A program made the translations under genes and the position numbers. 64,000 nt of DNA from JAEYKI01 sp036679405. GTDB taxonomy: Bacteria > Bacillota > Clostridia > Christensenellales > Christensenellaceae. Shown piece after piece: positions 51,183-59,541 of this stretch. Under the pieces are notes generated by a model. It did not search any database. It was given only the letters and a program-made list of their open reading frames with translations, and was not told the DNA's origin. The DNA lies in contig JAVBVZ010000004.1 of the NCBI GenBank assembly GCA_036679405.1, positions 124,001-188,000 on the forward strand. The letters run 5' to 3'. The first letter of the stretch is position 1. Each line of letters begins with the position of its first letter.

Positions 51183-52267
51183 GTTCCATTTGGGGCAAAA
51201 ATCTTAAAATAAGTATTTTTGGCGAATCTCATTCCGGAGGAATCGGGGTTGTCGTTGATGGGCTGCCTGCCGGCATTGAACTTAATATGGAAAAAGTATA
51301 TGAGTCTATGAAACGGCGCATGCCTGTCTCCGCAGACTATTCAACGGCACGGAAAGAAACGGATTCGGTAGAAATTTTAAGCGGTTTTTTTAACGGCTTC
51401 ACAACCGGAACGCCCCTGGCAGGGATTATACGAAACCACGATACGCATTCGGCCGATTACGAGGAACTGAAAGTCAAACCGCGACCGTCGCATGCGGATC
51501 ATACGGGCTACGTAAAATATGGTGGTTATGGCGATTATCGCGGAGGCGGTCATTTTTCGGGACGCCTAACCGCTCCCATTGTTTTTGCCGGCAGTATTGC
51601 GGAACAGTGGCTGGCGGAATCGGGGATATTTATAGGGGCCCATATTGCGTCGATCGGCGAAGTAGAGGATGCGGACTTTTCGGATCATATAAATCCTTTG
51701 GAGATTGCTTCAATATTAAAAAAAGAGTTCGCGGTTTTAGATGAAGAGCAGGGAATAAAAATGCGTGAGATAATTTCCCGGGCAAAAGAGCAGGGAGATT
51801 CTGTCGGCGGTACAATCGAATGCGTTGTAGTGGGTGTGCCGGTGGGTCTTGGAGATCCAATATTTGACGGAGTGGAAAGTATTATATCCCAAATGATGTT
51901 TTCTATTCCCGCCGTTAAGGGCGTTGAATTTGGCGCGGGATTTGGGCTCGCTACTATGCGTGGAAGCAGTGCGAACGACGCGCCGACGCTTTCAGGCGGC
52001 CGCATTACCTATAAAACAAACAACAACGGCGGTGTTTTGGGTGGAATTTCAAACGGTATGCCTATCGTATTCCGTGCGGCCATCAAACCAACCGCCTCTA
52101 TTGCTGCAAAACAGGAAACGGTTGATCTTCTCAAAAAAGAAAATACAACTCTTAAGATAACGGGCAGACATGATTCCTGCATTGTTCCGAGAGCCGTAGA
52201 AGTTGTCCGGTGCGGCGCTTCGCTTTGTTTGGCAGACCTGTTACTGGAGGATAAAAAATATGGATGA
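51179..52267 (+). CDS. aroC: Chorismate synthase
   Basis: 362 residues. GESHSGGIGVVVDGLPAG, RPSHADHTGYVKYG-GDYRGGGHFSGR and the GSSANDAPTLSGG-type region are clear. It makes chorismate using reduced flavin. The GRLTAPIVFAG motif and length are normal. It overlaps aroA by 4 nt and the chorismate mutase gene by 8 nt. Confidence 0.96.
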   Translation: MSSIWGKNLKISIFGESHSGGIGVVVDGLPAGIELNMEKVYESMKRRMPVSADYSTARKETDSVEILSGFFNGFTTGTPLAGIIRNHDTHSADYEELKVKPRPSHADHTGYVKYGGYGDYRGGGHFSGRLTAPIVFAGSIAEQWLAESGIFIGAHIASIGEVEDADFSDHINPLEIASILKKEFAVLDEEQGIKMREIISRAKEQGDSVGGTIECVVVGVPVGLGDPIFDGVESIISQMMFSIPAVKGVEFGAGFGLATMRGSSANDAPTLSGGRITYKTNNNGGVLGGISNGMPIVFRAAIKPTASIAAKQETVDLLKKENTTLKITGRHDSCIVPRAVEVVRCGASLCLADLLLEDKKYG

Positions 52268-52532
52268 TTTAAGACGCCTGCGGGAAGAGATTGATGATAT
52301 TGATAAAAAAATTGTAGATTTGCTGGAACGGAGAATGGAAGTTTCCCGTTTAGTAGGCACTTATAAAGATATGAACGGACTTCCTATTTTGGATCAAAAG
52401 CGGGAAGAAGAAATCATTCAAAGTCGGGTCGCAATGCTTAACAATAAACATTTTTCAGATTCTGTGAAAGAAATTTATGAACTGGTTATGCAATGCTCCC
52501 GGCAATACCAGAAGAAAGAGCTGGAGAAGTGA
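52260..52532 (+). CDS. Chorismate mutase, AroQ class, stand-alone
   Basis: 90 residues from ATG 52260. Three helices with LRREIDDIDKKIVDLLERRMEVSRLVGTYK-like pattern (here LRRLREEIDDIDKKIVDLLE then RRMEVSRLVGTYK) and PILDQKREEEII hold the catalytic Arg and Lys positions. It converts chorismate to prephenate, leading to Phe and Tyr. It is the mutase domain alone with no prephenate dehydratase fused. Overlaps aroC (8 nt) and aroK (4 nt, GTGA). Confidence 0.93.
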   Translation: MDDLRRLREEIDDIDKKIVDLLERRMEVSRLVGTYKDMNGLPILDQKREEEIIQSRVAMLNNKHFSDSVKEIYELVMQCSRQYQKKELEK

Positions 52533-53023
52533 ATAATTTATACTTGATCGGCATTATGGGCTGTGGAAAAACAACAGTCGGAAAAAAAGCGGCCAAGATT
52601 CTAGGAAGCCCTTTTTTTGATCTTGACCGGGAAGTTGAAAAAAAAGAAGGTTTGCTGATCCGTGAAATTTTTGAAAAAAACGGGGAGTCTGCTTTTCGGG
52701 CACTCGAATCGAAGGTGTTGGCCGATCTGTCCCATCAAAGAGAGGCGGTCATCTCAACAGGCGGCGGAATTATCCTGATGCAAAAGAATGTGGATCAAAT
52801 GAAGGCAACCGGAACCATTATTTGGATCAGGCGGCCGGTAGAGGATATTATACGGCGCGTAAACACAAATGTACGTCCGTTAATAAAAGATAATCCGAAA
52901 AAATTATTTGAAATTTATGCGGAGCGTGAGCCCCTCTATCAGCAATATGCAGATATCACTATAGACAATACCAAAGGATTAAACGAAGCGGCAGAGGCGA
53001 TTGCAATGTTTGGACGAACCTAA
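52529..53023 (+). CDS. aroK: Shikimate kinase
   Basis: 164 residues from GTG 52529, which shares bases with the chorismate mutase stop. P-loop GIMGCGKTTVGK at residues 8-19, FDLDREVEKKEGLLIREIFEKNGESAFR (in part) and STGGGII are the substrate and nucleotide sites; RPLIKDNP is the lid. It phosphorylates shikimate. A longer in-frame start at 52493 lies in the mutase gene. aroE follows tail to tail on the other strand, 19 nt away. Confidence 0.95.
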   Translation: MNNLYLIGIMGCGKTTVGKKAAKILGSPFFDLDREVEKKEGLLIREIFEKNGESAFRALESKVLADLSHQREAVISTGGGIILMQKNVDQMKATGTIIWIRRPVEDIIRRVNTNVRPLIKDNPKKLFEIYAEREPLYQQYADITIDNTKGLNEAAEAIAMFGRT

Positions 53024-53042
53024 CCCCGTTAAGCCGTACCAA

Positions 53043-53888
53043 TCAAACTTCGAAAGAGGGGGTCGGCTCTTGCCGGTCCTCAATTATTTTGAGGATGTAT
53101 TCTTTGTCTTTTTCGGAAGGCATGATGCCGAACATAAAATGAAATGCATAAAAAGCCTGCCATACCAGCATAGATATTCCGCCGAGTGTCGGGTTGCCAC
53201 GCCGGGAAGCTTCCATTAAAAATTCGGTGGTAAAAGGTTGGTATATAAGGTCGCAGACCAACGTCTGCTGACGAAGATTACCTAAAAAATCATAACTTTT
53301 AAATTTTGGACAGCCTCTCATCCCAAGCGGAGTCGTGTTAACCAGAAGGTCGCATTCTTCAATGCAACGGTAGCTGTTTGTGGTATCAAAAATATGGGCG
53401 TTCCCGCCGACAGAAGCAGCAAGCTGCTGTGCGTTTGCAAGGGTACGGTTTAGCAGGTCGATTTGTTTTGCCCCCTTTTTGATTGCGTCGGCCGCAAGAA
53501 TGCCGGTAACGGCGCCCGCTCCTATGAATACAATTTTTTTATTTTCATAAGAGAAGTTTTCTTCCTGAAGGCTTTTGGCAAAGCCGGCCTCATCGGTAGA
53601 GGTTCCGGACAGAAGACCATCCTGAATGCAAACCGTATTTATGCTCAAAAGGCCGGGGTCCCGGGAAAGATAAGGAATGATTTCTTTTTTGTAAGGCATG
53701 GTAACGTTAAAGCCGCGCAAGTTTAAGTCTTTTATATCTTTAACAAACCGGTCAAGTTGTCCGGGCTGAATTTCCCGGATGGTATAGGTACAGTCGATGG
53801 AATAAAGTTCATACAAGGCATTGTGTATAAGAGGGGAAAGGCTGTGGGAAATCGGATAACCGATGACGCAGCATGTCTGATTTTTCAT
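53043..53888 (-). CDS. aroE: Shikimate dehydrogenase
   Basis: 281 residues on the reverse strand from ATG at 53888. The substrate domain has VIGYPISHSLSPLIHNALY and FNVTMPYKKEI with the catalytic lysine; the NAD(P) domain has IGAGAVTGILAADAI; NTTPLGMRG and the LGGISMLVWQA end follow. It reduces 3-dehydroshikimate. GAGGT lies 7 nt before the ATG, and a promoter lies just upstream. A longer reading to 54263 would pass through the promoter and into aroQ. It is the only aro gene in reverse orientation. Confidence 0.95.
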   Translation of the reverse strand: MKNQTCCVIGYPISHSLSPLIHNALYELYSIDCTYTIREIQPGQLDRFVKDIKDLNLRGFNVTMPYKKEIIPYLSRDPGLLSINTVCIQDGLLSGTSTDEAGFAKSLQEENFSYENKKIVFIGAGAVTGILAADAIKKGAKQIDLLNRTLANAQQLAASVGGNAHIFDTTNSYRCIEECDLLVNTTPLGMRGCPKFKSYDFLGNLRQQTLVCDLIYQPFTTEFLMEASRRGNPTLGGISMLVWQAFYAFHFMFGIMPSEKDKEYILKIIEDRQEPTPSFEV

Positions 53889-53922
53889 AGTACAAACCTC
53901 GCTCATTTTATGATACAATTTG

Positions 53923-53951
53923 ATTGTAGCATGGTTTTTAAAAACCATCAA
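53923..53951 (-). promoter_or_regulatory. Promoter for aroE (reverse strand)
   Basis: On the reverse strand TTGATG (53951-53946), a 17-nt spacer, and TACAAT (53928-53923), 35 nt before the aroE ATG. The same short region has a mirror-image TACAAT (53914-53919) reading toward aroQ, but with no good -35 box. Confidence 0.65.
53931..53948. promoter_or_regulatory. Perfect 18-bp palindrome between aroE and aroQ
   Basis: ATGGTTTTTAAAAACCAT is a perfect palindrome with no central spacer. It covers the spacer and part of the -35 of the aroE promoter and the leader of aroQ, so a bound dimer could control both genes. No matching regulator gene is nearby. Confidence 0.6.
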
Positions 53952-53963
53952 TCGGAGGTTGCC

Positions 53964-54392
53964 ATGAAAAAAGTACTTGTAATAAATGGTCCGAATTTGA
54001 ATATGCTGGGCATCCGTGAACCGGAAGTATACGGAGAAACATCGTTGGATGCAATCAATACGCGTGTTGCGAGCGAAGCGGAAGTGATGCGGATTGACGT
54101 TGAGTTTTTTCAGTCCAATTCGGAAGGAGAAATCATTGATGCAATTCATTCCGCTCATGGCGAAGCAGATGGCATTATCCTGAATGCCGGAGCATACACG
54201 CATTACAGTTACGCAATACGAGACGCCGTTGCCTCTGTAGACGCGCCATGCGTAGAGGTCCATTTGAGCAATATTTATTCCAGAGATGATTTTAGGAAGA
54301 CTTCAGTGATTGCTCCGGTCTGCATAGGTCAAATATCCGGATTTGGAATCAAAAGCTATTTGCTGGCTTTGCGTGCGCTTCTGCAAAAATAA
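53964..54392 (+). CDS. aroQ: 3-Dehydroquinate dehydratase, type II
   Basis: 142 residues from ATG 53964, with CGGAGG upstream. VINGPNLNMLGIREPEVYG, FFQSNSEGEIIDAIH, LNAGAYTHYSYAIRDA and EVHLSNIYSRDDFR are the type II motifs with the catalytic Tyr and His. It removes water from 3-dehydroquinate. A longer reading to 53757 lies antisense to aroE and has no family sequence. With it every shikimate step from dehydroquinate synthase to chorismate is present in 5.5 kb. Confidence 0.96.
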   Translation: MKKVLVINGPNLNMLGIREPEVYGETSLDAINTRVASEAEVMRIDVEFFQSNSEGEIIDAIHSAHGEADGIILNAGAYTHYSYAIRDAVASVDAPCVEVHLSNIYSRDDFRKTSVIAPVCIGQISGFGIKSYLLALRALLQK

Positions 54393-54400
54393 ACTTTAAA

Positions 54401-54426
54401 GCCCTGTAAAAAGTGTTTTCCAGGGC
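54401..54426 (+). terminator. Hairpin after aroQ
   Basis: GCCCTG (54401-54406) pairs with CAGGGC (54421-54426), with inner A/T pairing, 8 nt after the stop. No T-run, so it may act only as an mRNA end or with the second hairpin. Confidence 0.5.
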
Positions 54427-54459
54427 AGAGGTATAAATATCCGTGATATGCTTGATTAT

Positions 54460-54492
54460 AAAGATCCATCTTAAAAGGAAGGATCTTTTTTG
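54460..54492 (+). terminator. Intrinsic terminator before the topoisomerase genes
   Basis: AAAGATCC (54460-54467) pairs with GGATCTTT (54481-54488), with a run of six Ts at its end. Confidence 0.8.
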
Positions 54493-54546
54493 TGTACCGT
54501 GGCCGGTTTTGATTAAAAATAAGTCATATATTTTATTACAATAGAT

Positions 54547-54575
54547 TTGCTAAGTATTGTGGTATGGTTTATAAT
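54547..54575 (+). promoter_or_regulatory. Promoter for the type IIA topoisomerase genes
   Basis: TTGCTA at 54547-54552, 17-nt spacer, consensus TATAAT at 54570-54575, 32 nt before the start. Confidence 0.7.
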
Positions 54576-54607
54576 ATATGTATATATGTTGTAATTTGGA
54601 GGGGAAT

Positions 54608-56590
54608 ATGGCCAATACCTATACAGCAAAGGACATACAGGTATTAGAGGGACTGGATGCGGTCAGACGGCGTCCGGGCATGTATATTGGCACAACCAGT
54701 TCGCGTGGGTTGCACCATCTTTTGTGGGAAATTTTAGATAATTCCGTAGACGAAGCTGCAAACGGATTTGCGGACAAGATTACCGTTACGCTGCACGCAG
54801 ATCATTCCGTATCGGTTGAAGATAACGGGCGTGGGATTCCTGTTGGCATTCATCCGGAACTGAAAGTTTCGGGCGTGGAAGTGGTTTATACTCAATTACA
54901 CGCCGGCGGAAAGTTTAATAATAACAGCTATGCCTATTCCGGCGGGCTGCACGGAGTCGGCGCGTCGGTGGTGAATGCGCTTTCAAGGTGGCTGCACGTT
55001 GAAGTATATCAGGATGGATTTATCTGGAAACAGTCGTTTGAAACGGCCATGAAAAAGGGCAAGCTTCTGGTGGGAAAACCGGTCGGACCATTGGAAAAAA
55101 CAGAAATCACGTCCAAGCATGGTACCAAAGTAACTTTTTTGCCGGACAATGATATTTTTGATGACATTGAGTTTAATTATGATGTGGTTAAACGGCGGCT
55201 GCGCGAGTTTGCTTTTTTGACTAAAGGTCTTAAAATGATTCTGATTGACGAAAGAGATACGACACAACGGCCCAAACAAAAAGTTTACCAGTATCAGGGC
55301 GGTATTGTTGATTTTGTGAGTTATATCAATGAGGATAAGCAGCCCCTGCATACGACGCCTATTTTGATTGAAGGCCAAAAAAATGATATTATGGTGAGCA
55401 TTGCTTTGCAGTATAATCAGGGTTATTCCGAAGGAATATTTTCTTATGTGAATAATATTCCTACGCCCGAGGGCGGTACGCATGAAACAGGTTTTAAGTC
55501 CGCACTTACCAAAGTAATGAACGATTATGCGCGTGCGGCAAATCTTATTAAAGAAAAGAACAACGGGCTTACAGGGGAAGATTACCGCGAAGGTCTGTGT
55601 GCGGTCCTTTCCATCAAGATGAAAAATGTGCAGTTTGAAGGGCAAACAAAGACCAAATTGGGAAATGCCGAGGCAAAAACGGCGGTAGAAGGAATCGTGA
55701 CCGAAAAGCTCACTAATTTTATGGCGGACCTCAACAATACGCAGATATGCACTCAAATTGTTGAAAAAGCGATTTCGGCCGCAAGAGTCCGGGAAGCTTC
55801 CAGAAAAGCAAAGAAGACCCAGAGGGAAAGAAATAAGCTTGAAAATTCTCCCTTAGTCGGAAAACTTTCCAGTTGCTCTGGAAAAAAAGCAGAGCAAAAT
55901 GAATTATTCATTGTGGAAGGCGACAGTGCCGGTGGAAGCGCCAAGCAAGGCAGAGACCGGACTTTTCAAGCAATTCTCCCACTTCGCGGGAAGCCGTTAA
56001 ATGTGGAAAAAAAGAGGATTGACCAGGTTTTGTCCAATGAAGAATACCGTTCTATCATTACAGCGCTCGGAGTAGGATTTGACGAATCGTTTAATATCAA
56101 TAATCTAAAATATAACAAAATTATCATTTTATCGGATGCCGATCAGGATGGGGCCCATATTCAGACGATTCTGATTACTTTTTTCTTCCGCTACTATAAG
56201 GCCCTGATTACGGAAGGACATCTTTTCGTAGGGAGGCCGCCGCTTTATAAAATTGCCAAAGGAAAGTCTATCCTGTATGCGTATAATGAAAAACAATTGG
56301 CCGATGCAAAGGCACAGGTAGGAAAATCCTGTACGATTCAACGTTTTAAAGGGCTTGGGGAAATGAATCCGGAACAGCTGTGGGATACCACTATGAACCC
56401 GGAAAAGCGCTCTTTGATTCGTGTGACTATAGAAGATGCGGCCGAAGCGGAACACCTGGTAACTACTTTGATGGGAGATAAAGTGGAGCCGCGTCGAGAA
56501 CATATCAGCGAATTTGCTAATTTTAACAAAAAAGATCATTTTGAGGGAATACTGCGTTATGGCAAAGAAGACGAAGCAAGTTATCTATGA
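54608..56590 (+). CDS. parE: Type IIA DNA topoisomerase subunit B (ParE/GyrB-like)
   Basis: 660 residues from ATG 54608 (GGAGGGGA upstream). GHKL ATPase motifs: EILDNSVDEAANG, EDNGRGIPVG, GLHGVGASVVNALS; Toprim motifs: VEGDSAGGSAKQGRDR and SDADQDGAHI; then the C-terminal RFKGLGEMNPEQLW. It is the ATPase half of gyrase or topoisomerase IV. I prefer ParE because it is far from any recF/dnaN genes and its partner lacks a perfect GyrA box, but sequence alone does not settle this. It overlaps the A subunit by 32 nt. Confidence 0.85.
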   Translation: MANTYTAKDIQVLEGLDAVRRRPGMYIGTTSSRGLHHLLWEILDNSVDEAANGFADKITVTLHADHSVSVEDNGRGIPVGIHPELKVSGVEVVYTQLHAGGKFNNNSYAYSGGLHGVGASVVNALSRWLHVEVYQDGFIWKQSFETAMKKGKLLVGKPVGPLEKTEITSKHGTKVTFLPDNDIFDDIEFNYDVVKRRLREFAFLTKGLKMILIDERDTTQRPKQKVYQYQGGIVDFVSYINEDKQPLHTTPILIEGQKNDIMVSIALQYNQGYSEGIFSYVNNIPTPEGGTHETGFKSALTKVMNDYARAANLIKEKNNGLTGEDYREGLCAVLSIKMKNVQFEGQTKTKLGNAEAKTAVEGIVTEKLTNFMADLNNTQICTQIVEKAISAARVREASRKAKKTQRERNKLENSPLVGKLSSCSGKKAEQNELFIVEGDSAGGSAKQGRDRTFQAILPLRGKPLNVEKKRIDQVLSNEEYRSIITALGVGFDESFNINNLKYNKIIILSDADQDGAHIQTILITFFFRYYKALITEGHLFVGRPPLYKIAKGKSILYAYNEKQLADAKAQVGKSCTIQRFKGLGEMNPEQLWDTTMNPEKRSLIRVTIEDAAEAEHLVTTLMGDKVEPRREHISEFANFNKKDHFEGILRYGKEDEASYL

Positions 56591-58994
56591 CGAAAATATT
56601 ATCGAAAATACACTGGAAGAAATGATGCACCGCTCGTTTATGACGTATGCGGAATACGTTATACTCGAACGCGCGCTGCCAAGAGTGGAGGACGGACTTA
56701 AGCCCGTGCAGCGCAGAATTCTGTATACGATGAGCGATCTTGGGCTTACGCCGGATAAGCCGTACAAAAAATCGGCCAGGATTGTGGGCGAAGCGTTGGG
56801 CAAATATCATCCGCATGGTGACACTAGTGTTTACGAAGCAATGGTAAGGCTGGCTCAGCCGTATTCAATGCGCGAACCGTTGGTGGATGGTCATGGGAAT
56901 TTTGGATCTATGGACGGAGACAGTGCGGCCGCTATGCGTTACACGGAAGCCAGGCTTTCGCCGCTTGCTCTTGAGATGCTGCGTGACTTGGGCAAGGATA
57001 CCGTTCCTTTTCGCCCGAATTTTGATGATTCCGAATGGGAGCCGGACATGCTTCCTGCAAGATTTCCAAATTTGCTGGTAAATGGAGCTTCCGGTATTGC
57101 GGTCGGATTGGCGACCAATATTCCGCCGCATAATCTTGAAGAAGTGATCGACGGTGTTGTTCTTAGAATGGATCAGCCCCAATGCACCTTGCGCGAGGTT
57201 ATGAAGCATATTAAGGCACCCGATTTTCCGACAGGCGGATATATTGTCAATCCGGAAGAATTGGTCCAGGCTTATGAGACGGGCCGGGGAAAGATTTATT
57301 TAAGAGCCAAGGCGGAAATGGAAAAATCCTCTAACGGAAAAACGCGCATCGTCATATCCGAGATTCCTTACGAAGTTAAAAAATCTTCTATGCTGGAAAA
57401 AATCCTTTCGGTCAGTGAGGCAAAAAAAGATATTTTTGCGAGCATTGACGATATTCGGGATGAATCCGACCGTGAAGGTGTCCGTGCGGTGATTGAAATT
57501 AAGAAAGGCGTTGATCCGCAGAAAATCCTGGGGCTTTTATATAAGTATACCGATTTGCAGGTTACCTTTGGCATTAATATGATGGCGATTGCAAAAGGCG
57601 TTCCTATGCAGCTCGGCCTGTTGTCTATTCTGGATTATTATATTGCGCATCAAAAAGATGTTGTTACCCGACGGACGCAGTATGATTTGGAAAAAGCGGA
57701 AAAAAGAGAACATATCCTGCAGGGACTCATTATTGCGGTTGAAAACATTGACAGGGTTATCAAAATAATCCGCAGTTCAAAAGATTCACGCGAGGCAAAA
57801 TCGTCTCTGATGTCTGCCTTCAATTTAACGGGCATCCAAGCGCAAGCTATACTGGATATGCGCCTGGCGCGGTTAACGGCGCTTGAGATTGACACTTTGC
57901 GGGCCGAGTATCGTGATGTTTTGGCGCTAATCGACTATTTAAATTCCATCTTGCGTTCACCGAAAAAACTGATAGAAGTGATCAAAGAGGAGCTCCTAGA
58001 AATCAAACAGAAATATGCCGGGAAAAGGCGCACCAAAATTGTTCATGTTGATATGGCGGCCGAAGAACCGGATGAAAGTGAATTTAAGGTTGTGGAAGAA
58101 TGTGCAGTCATTTTGTCGCAATCCATGCATTTGAAGCGGCTTTCCACCAAAGCTCTGCAAAAGGGGCTTGAAAACGGAGGGGATGACAAAAACGAACCGC
58201 GCATGCTGGTCTCTACAGACACGGATAGCAGAGTGTATATTTTTACCAGTAAAGGAAATCTGTATATTCTTCCGGTTTCTTCCCTGCCCGAGGGGAAATT
58301 AAAAGATGCCGGCAAGCCACTGACCGCTATTATGCCGGGCGTGGATACGGATGAATGTATTCTGGGATTATTTGATTTTAAGTCTTTTGATGGAAAAATG
58401 CTTTTTGCCACCAAAAACGGCATGATAAAGGCAACGGAACTTAAAGAATTTGATGCAAGGAAGAGCAAAATAATTGCATGCGGCCTTAAGGAAGACGACG
58501 AACTCCTTGCCGTACAGATATGGACAAAAGAGCCCAATATGCTTTTTGTCACGAAAACCGGCATGTCTATTTGTGTCAATAAGAACGAAATTTCTATGAT
58601 GGGCCGGATTGCCAAGGGTGTAGGGGCAATTAAGATGAAAAAAGGTGATGAAGTTGTTTTGGCCGCACAGACGGGCCAAAATGGCGGAATGCTTATTTGT
58701 ATGACTGAGAAAGGGTATGCCAAGAAAACGCCTATTGGAGATTATGAGGTCCAGGGAAGAAACGGAAAGGGACTCAAAACCTTTAATTTAGGCGGGCCGG
58801 TAGGGCAGGTGATTGCGGGTGCCGTATTTATGGATAAGCCTTGTGTGATGACGGCCATCCAGAAATCAGGTGACGTATCGGCTGTCAAATCAGATGAAAT
58901 TCCGACCGAACCGAGGAATGCAAAAGGGGAACAGGTTGTTTTGGCCGTTATGGGCAACGATATCGTGCGTTTGGAAAAAAGGATATTTGAATAA
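56559..58994 (+). CDS. parC: Type IIA DNA topoisomerase subunit A (ParC/GyrA-like)
   Basis: 811 residues from ATG 56559. The breakage-reunion domain has RALPRVEDGLKPVQRRILY, KYHPHGDTSVYEAMVRLAQ and active Tyr 128 in AAMRYTEARLS. The C-terminal beta-pinwheel has a near GyrA box, QGRNGKG, against QRRGGKG in gyrase. Positions matching S83 and D87 of E. coli GyrA are Thr 89 and Glu 93. With the B subunit it passes one DNA duplex through another. The length is GyrA-like; the imperfect box leaves gyrase versus topoisomerase IV open. Confidence 0.85.
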   Translation: MAKKTKQVIYDENIIENTLEEMMHRSFMTYAEYVILERALPRVEDGLKPVQRRILYTMSDLGLTPDKPYKKSARIVGEALGKYHPHGDTSVYEAMVRLAQPYSMREPLVDGHGNFGSMDGDSAAAMRYTEARLSPLALEMLRDLGKDTVPFRPNFDDSEWEPDMLPARFPNLLVNGASGIAVGLATNIPPHNLEEVIDGVVLRMDQPQCTLREVMKHIKAPDFPTGGYIVNPEELVQAYETGRGKIYLRAKAEMEKSSNGKTRIVISEIPYEVKKSSMLEKILSVSEAKKDIFASIDDIRDESDREGVRAVIEIKKGVDPQKILGLLYKYTDLQVTFGINMMAIAKGVPMQLGLLSILDYYIAHQKDVVTRRTQYDLEKAEKREHILQGLIIAVENIDRVIKIIRSSKDSREAKSSLMSAFNLTGIQAQAILDMRLARLTALEIDTLRAEYRDVLALIDYLNSILRSPKKLIEVIKEELLEIKQKYAGKRRTKIVHVDMAAEEPDESEFKVVEECAVILSQSMHLKRLSTKALQKGLENGGDDKNEPRMLVSTDTDSRVYIFTSKGNLYILPVSSLPEGKLKDAGKPLTAIMPGVDTDECILGLFDFKSFDGKMLFATKNGMIKATELKEFDARKSKIIACGLKEDDELLAVQIWTKEPNMLFVTKTGMSICVNKNEISMMGRIAKGVGAIKMKKGDEVVLAAQTGQNGGMLICMTEKGYAKKTPIGDYEVQGRNGKGLKTFNLGGPVGQVIAGAVFMDKPCVMTAIQKSGDVSAVKSDEIPTEPRNAKGEQVVLAVMGNDIVRLEKRIFE

Positions 58995-59010
58995 AATCTG
59001 AAATATAAAG

Positions 59011-59045
59011 ATACAAGCAGCCGATAAGTTGCTTGTATTTTTCTT
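59011..59045 (+). terminator. Intrinsic terminator after the topoisomerase genes
   Basis: ATACAAGCA (59011-59019) pairs with TGCTTGTAT (59030-59038), 10-nt loop, followed by TTTTTCTTT. Confidence 0.85.
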
Positions 59046-59247
59046 TATACTTAATTCAGCACCGGCTATGCGGATATGTTAAAATTACAACCGGACAAAA
59101 GGAGATCTCCAAGGGATTAATTCGAGAAAAATTGCTTATTTATATTCACGTATTAGTGTGGTAAAATATAAAATAACAACGCAGGTTTTGCTTAAAACAG
59201 CCAACCATAATATTAAAAGCCGTCTTTTATACAGGAAAGGTGATGGA

Positions 59248-59541
59248 ATGGTGAATCCAAAATTAAAGTCAGAAGATCTGGATACTCTTTTTTATGCAAT
59301 GAGCAAACTTGAAAATCTGGAAGAATACTATATGTTTTTTGAGGATCTGTGTACGGTTGCGGAGCTCGGTGCAATTTCGCAGCGTTTTAAAGTGGCGCAG
59401 ATGCTCAACAAAAAATTTACATGTCACGCGATTGCAGAAAAAACGGGAGCAAGCACGGCAACAATCAGCAGGGTAAACCGCTGCTTAAATTATGGAACGG
59501 GCGGTTACAGGCTTGTCATTGAACGAATGGAGGAAAAATGA
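59248..59541 (+). CDS. YerC/YecD family TrpR-like DNA-binding protein
   Basis: 97 residues from ATG 59248, preceded by GGAAAGGTG. The TrpR-like helix-turn-helix TCHAIAEKTGASTATISRVNRCL is clear (about residues 58-80 in part), with LEEYYMFFEDLCTVAELGAISQR before it. The family is common upstream of pcrA in Bacillota and its targets are mostly unknown. It overlaps pcrA by 4 nt, suggesting control of, or shared control with, the helicase. A longer in-frame start at 59158 has no ribosome site. The 200-nt leader after the terminator shows only a weak TGGTAAAAT -10 element at 59157-59165. Confidence 0.88.
   Translation: MVNPKLKSEDLDTLFYAMSKLENLEEYYMFFEDLCTVAELGAISQRFKVAQMLNKKFTCHAIAEKTGASTATISRVNRCLNYGTGGYRLVIERMEEK

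Noticed and set aside
53889..54263. N-terminal extension of aroE on the reverse strand
   Set aside because: It crosses the aroE promoter and reads antisense through aroQ; the AroE domain begins at 53888.
54983..55756. 257-codon reverse-strand frame
   Set aside because: Lies wholly antisense to the topoisomerase B subunit and has no protein-family features; a codon-bias shadow.
58043..58723. 226-codon reverse-strand frame
   Set aside because: Antisense to the topoisomerase A subunit C-terminal domain; low-complexity Ser/Phe-rich shadow without a start signal.
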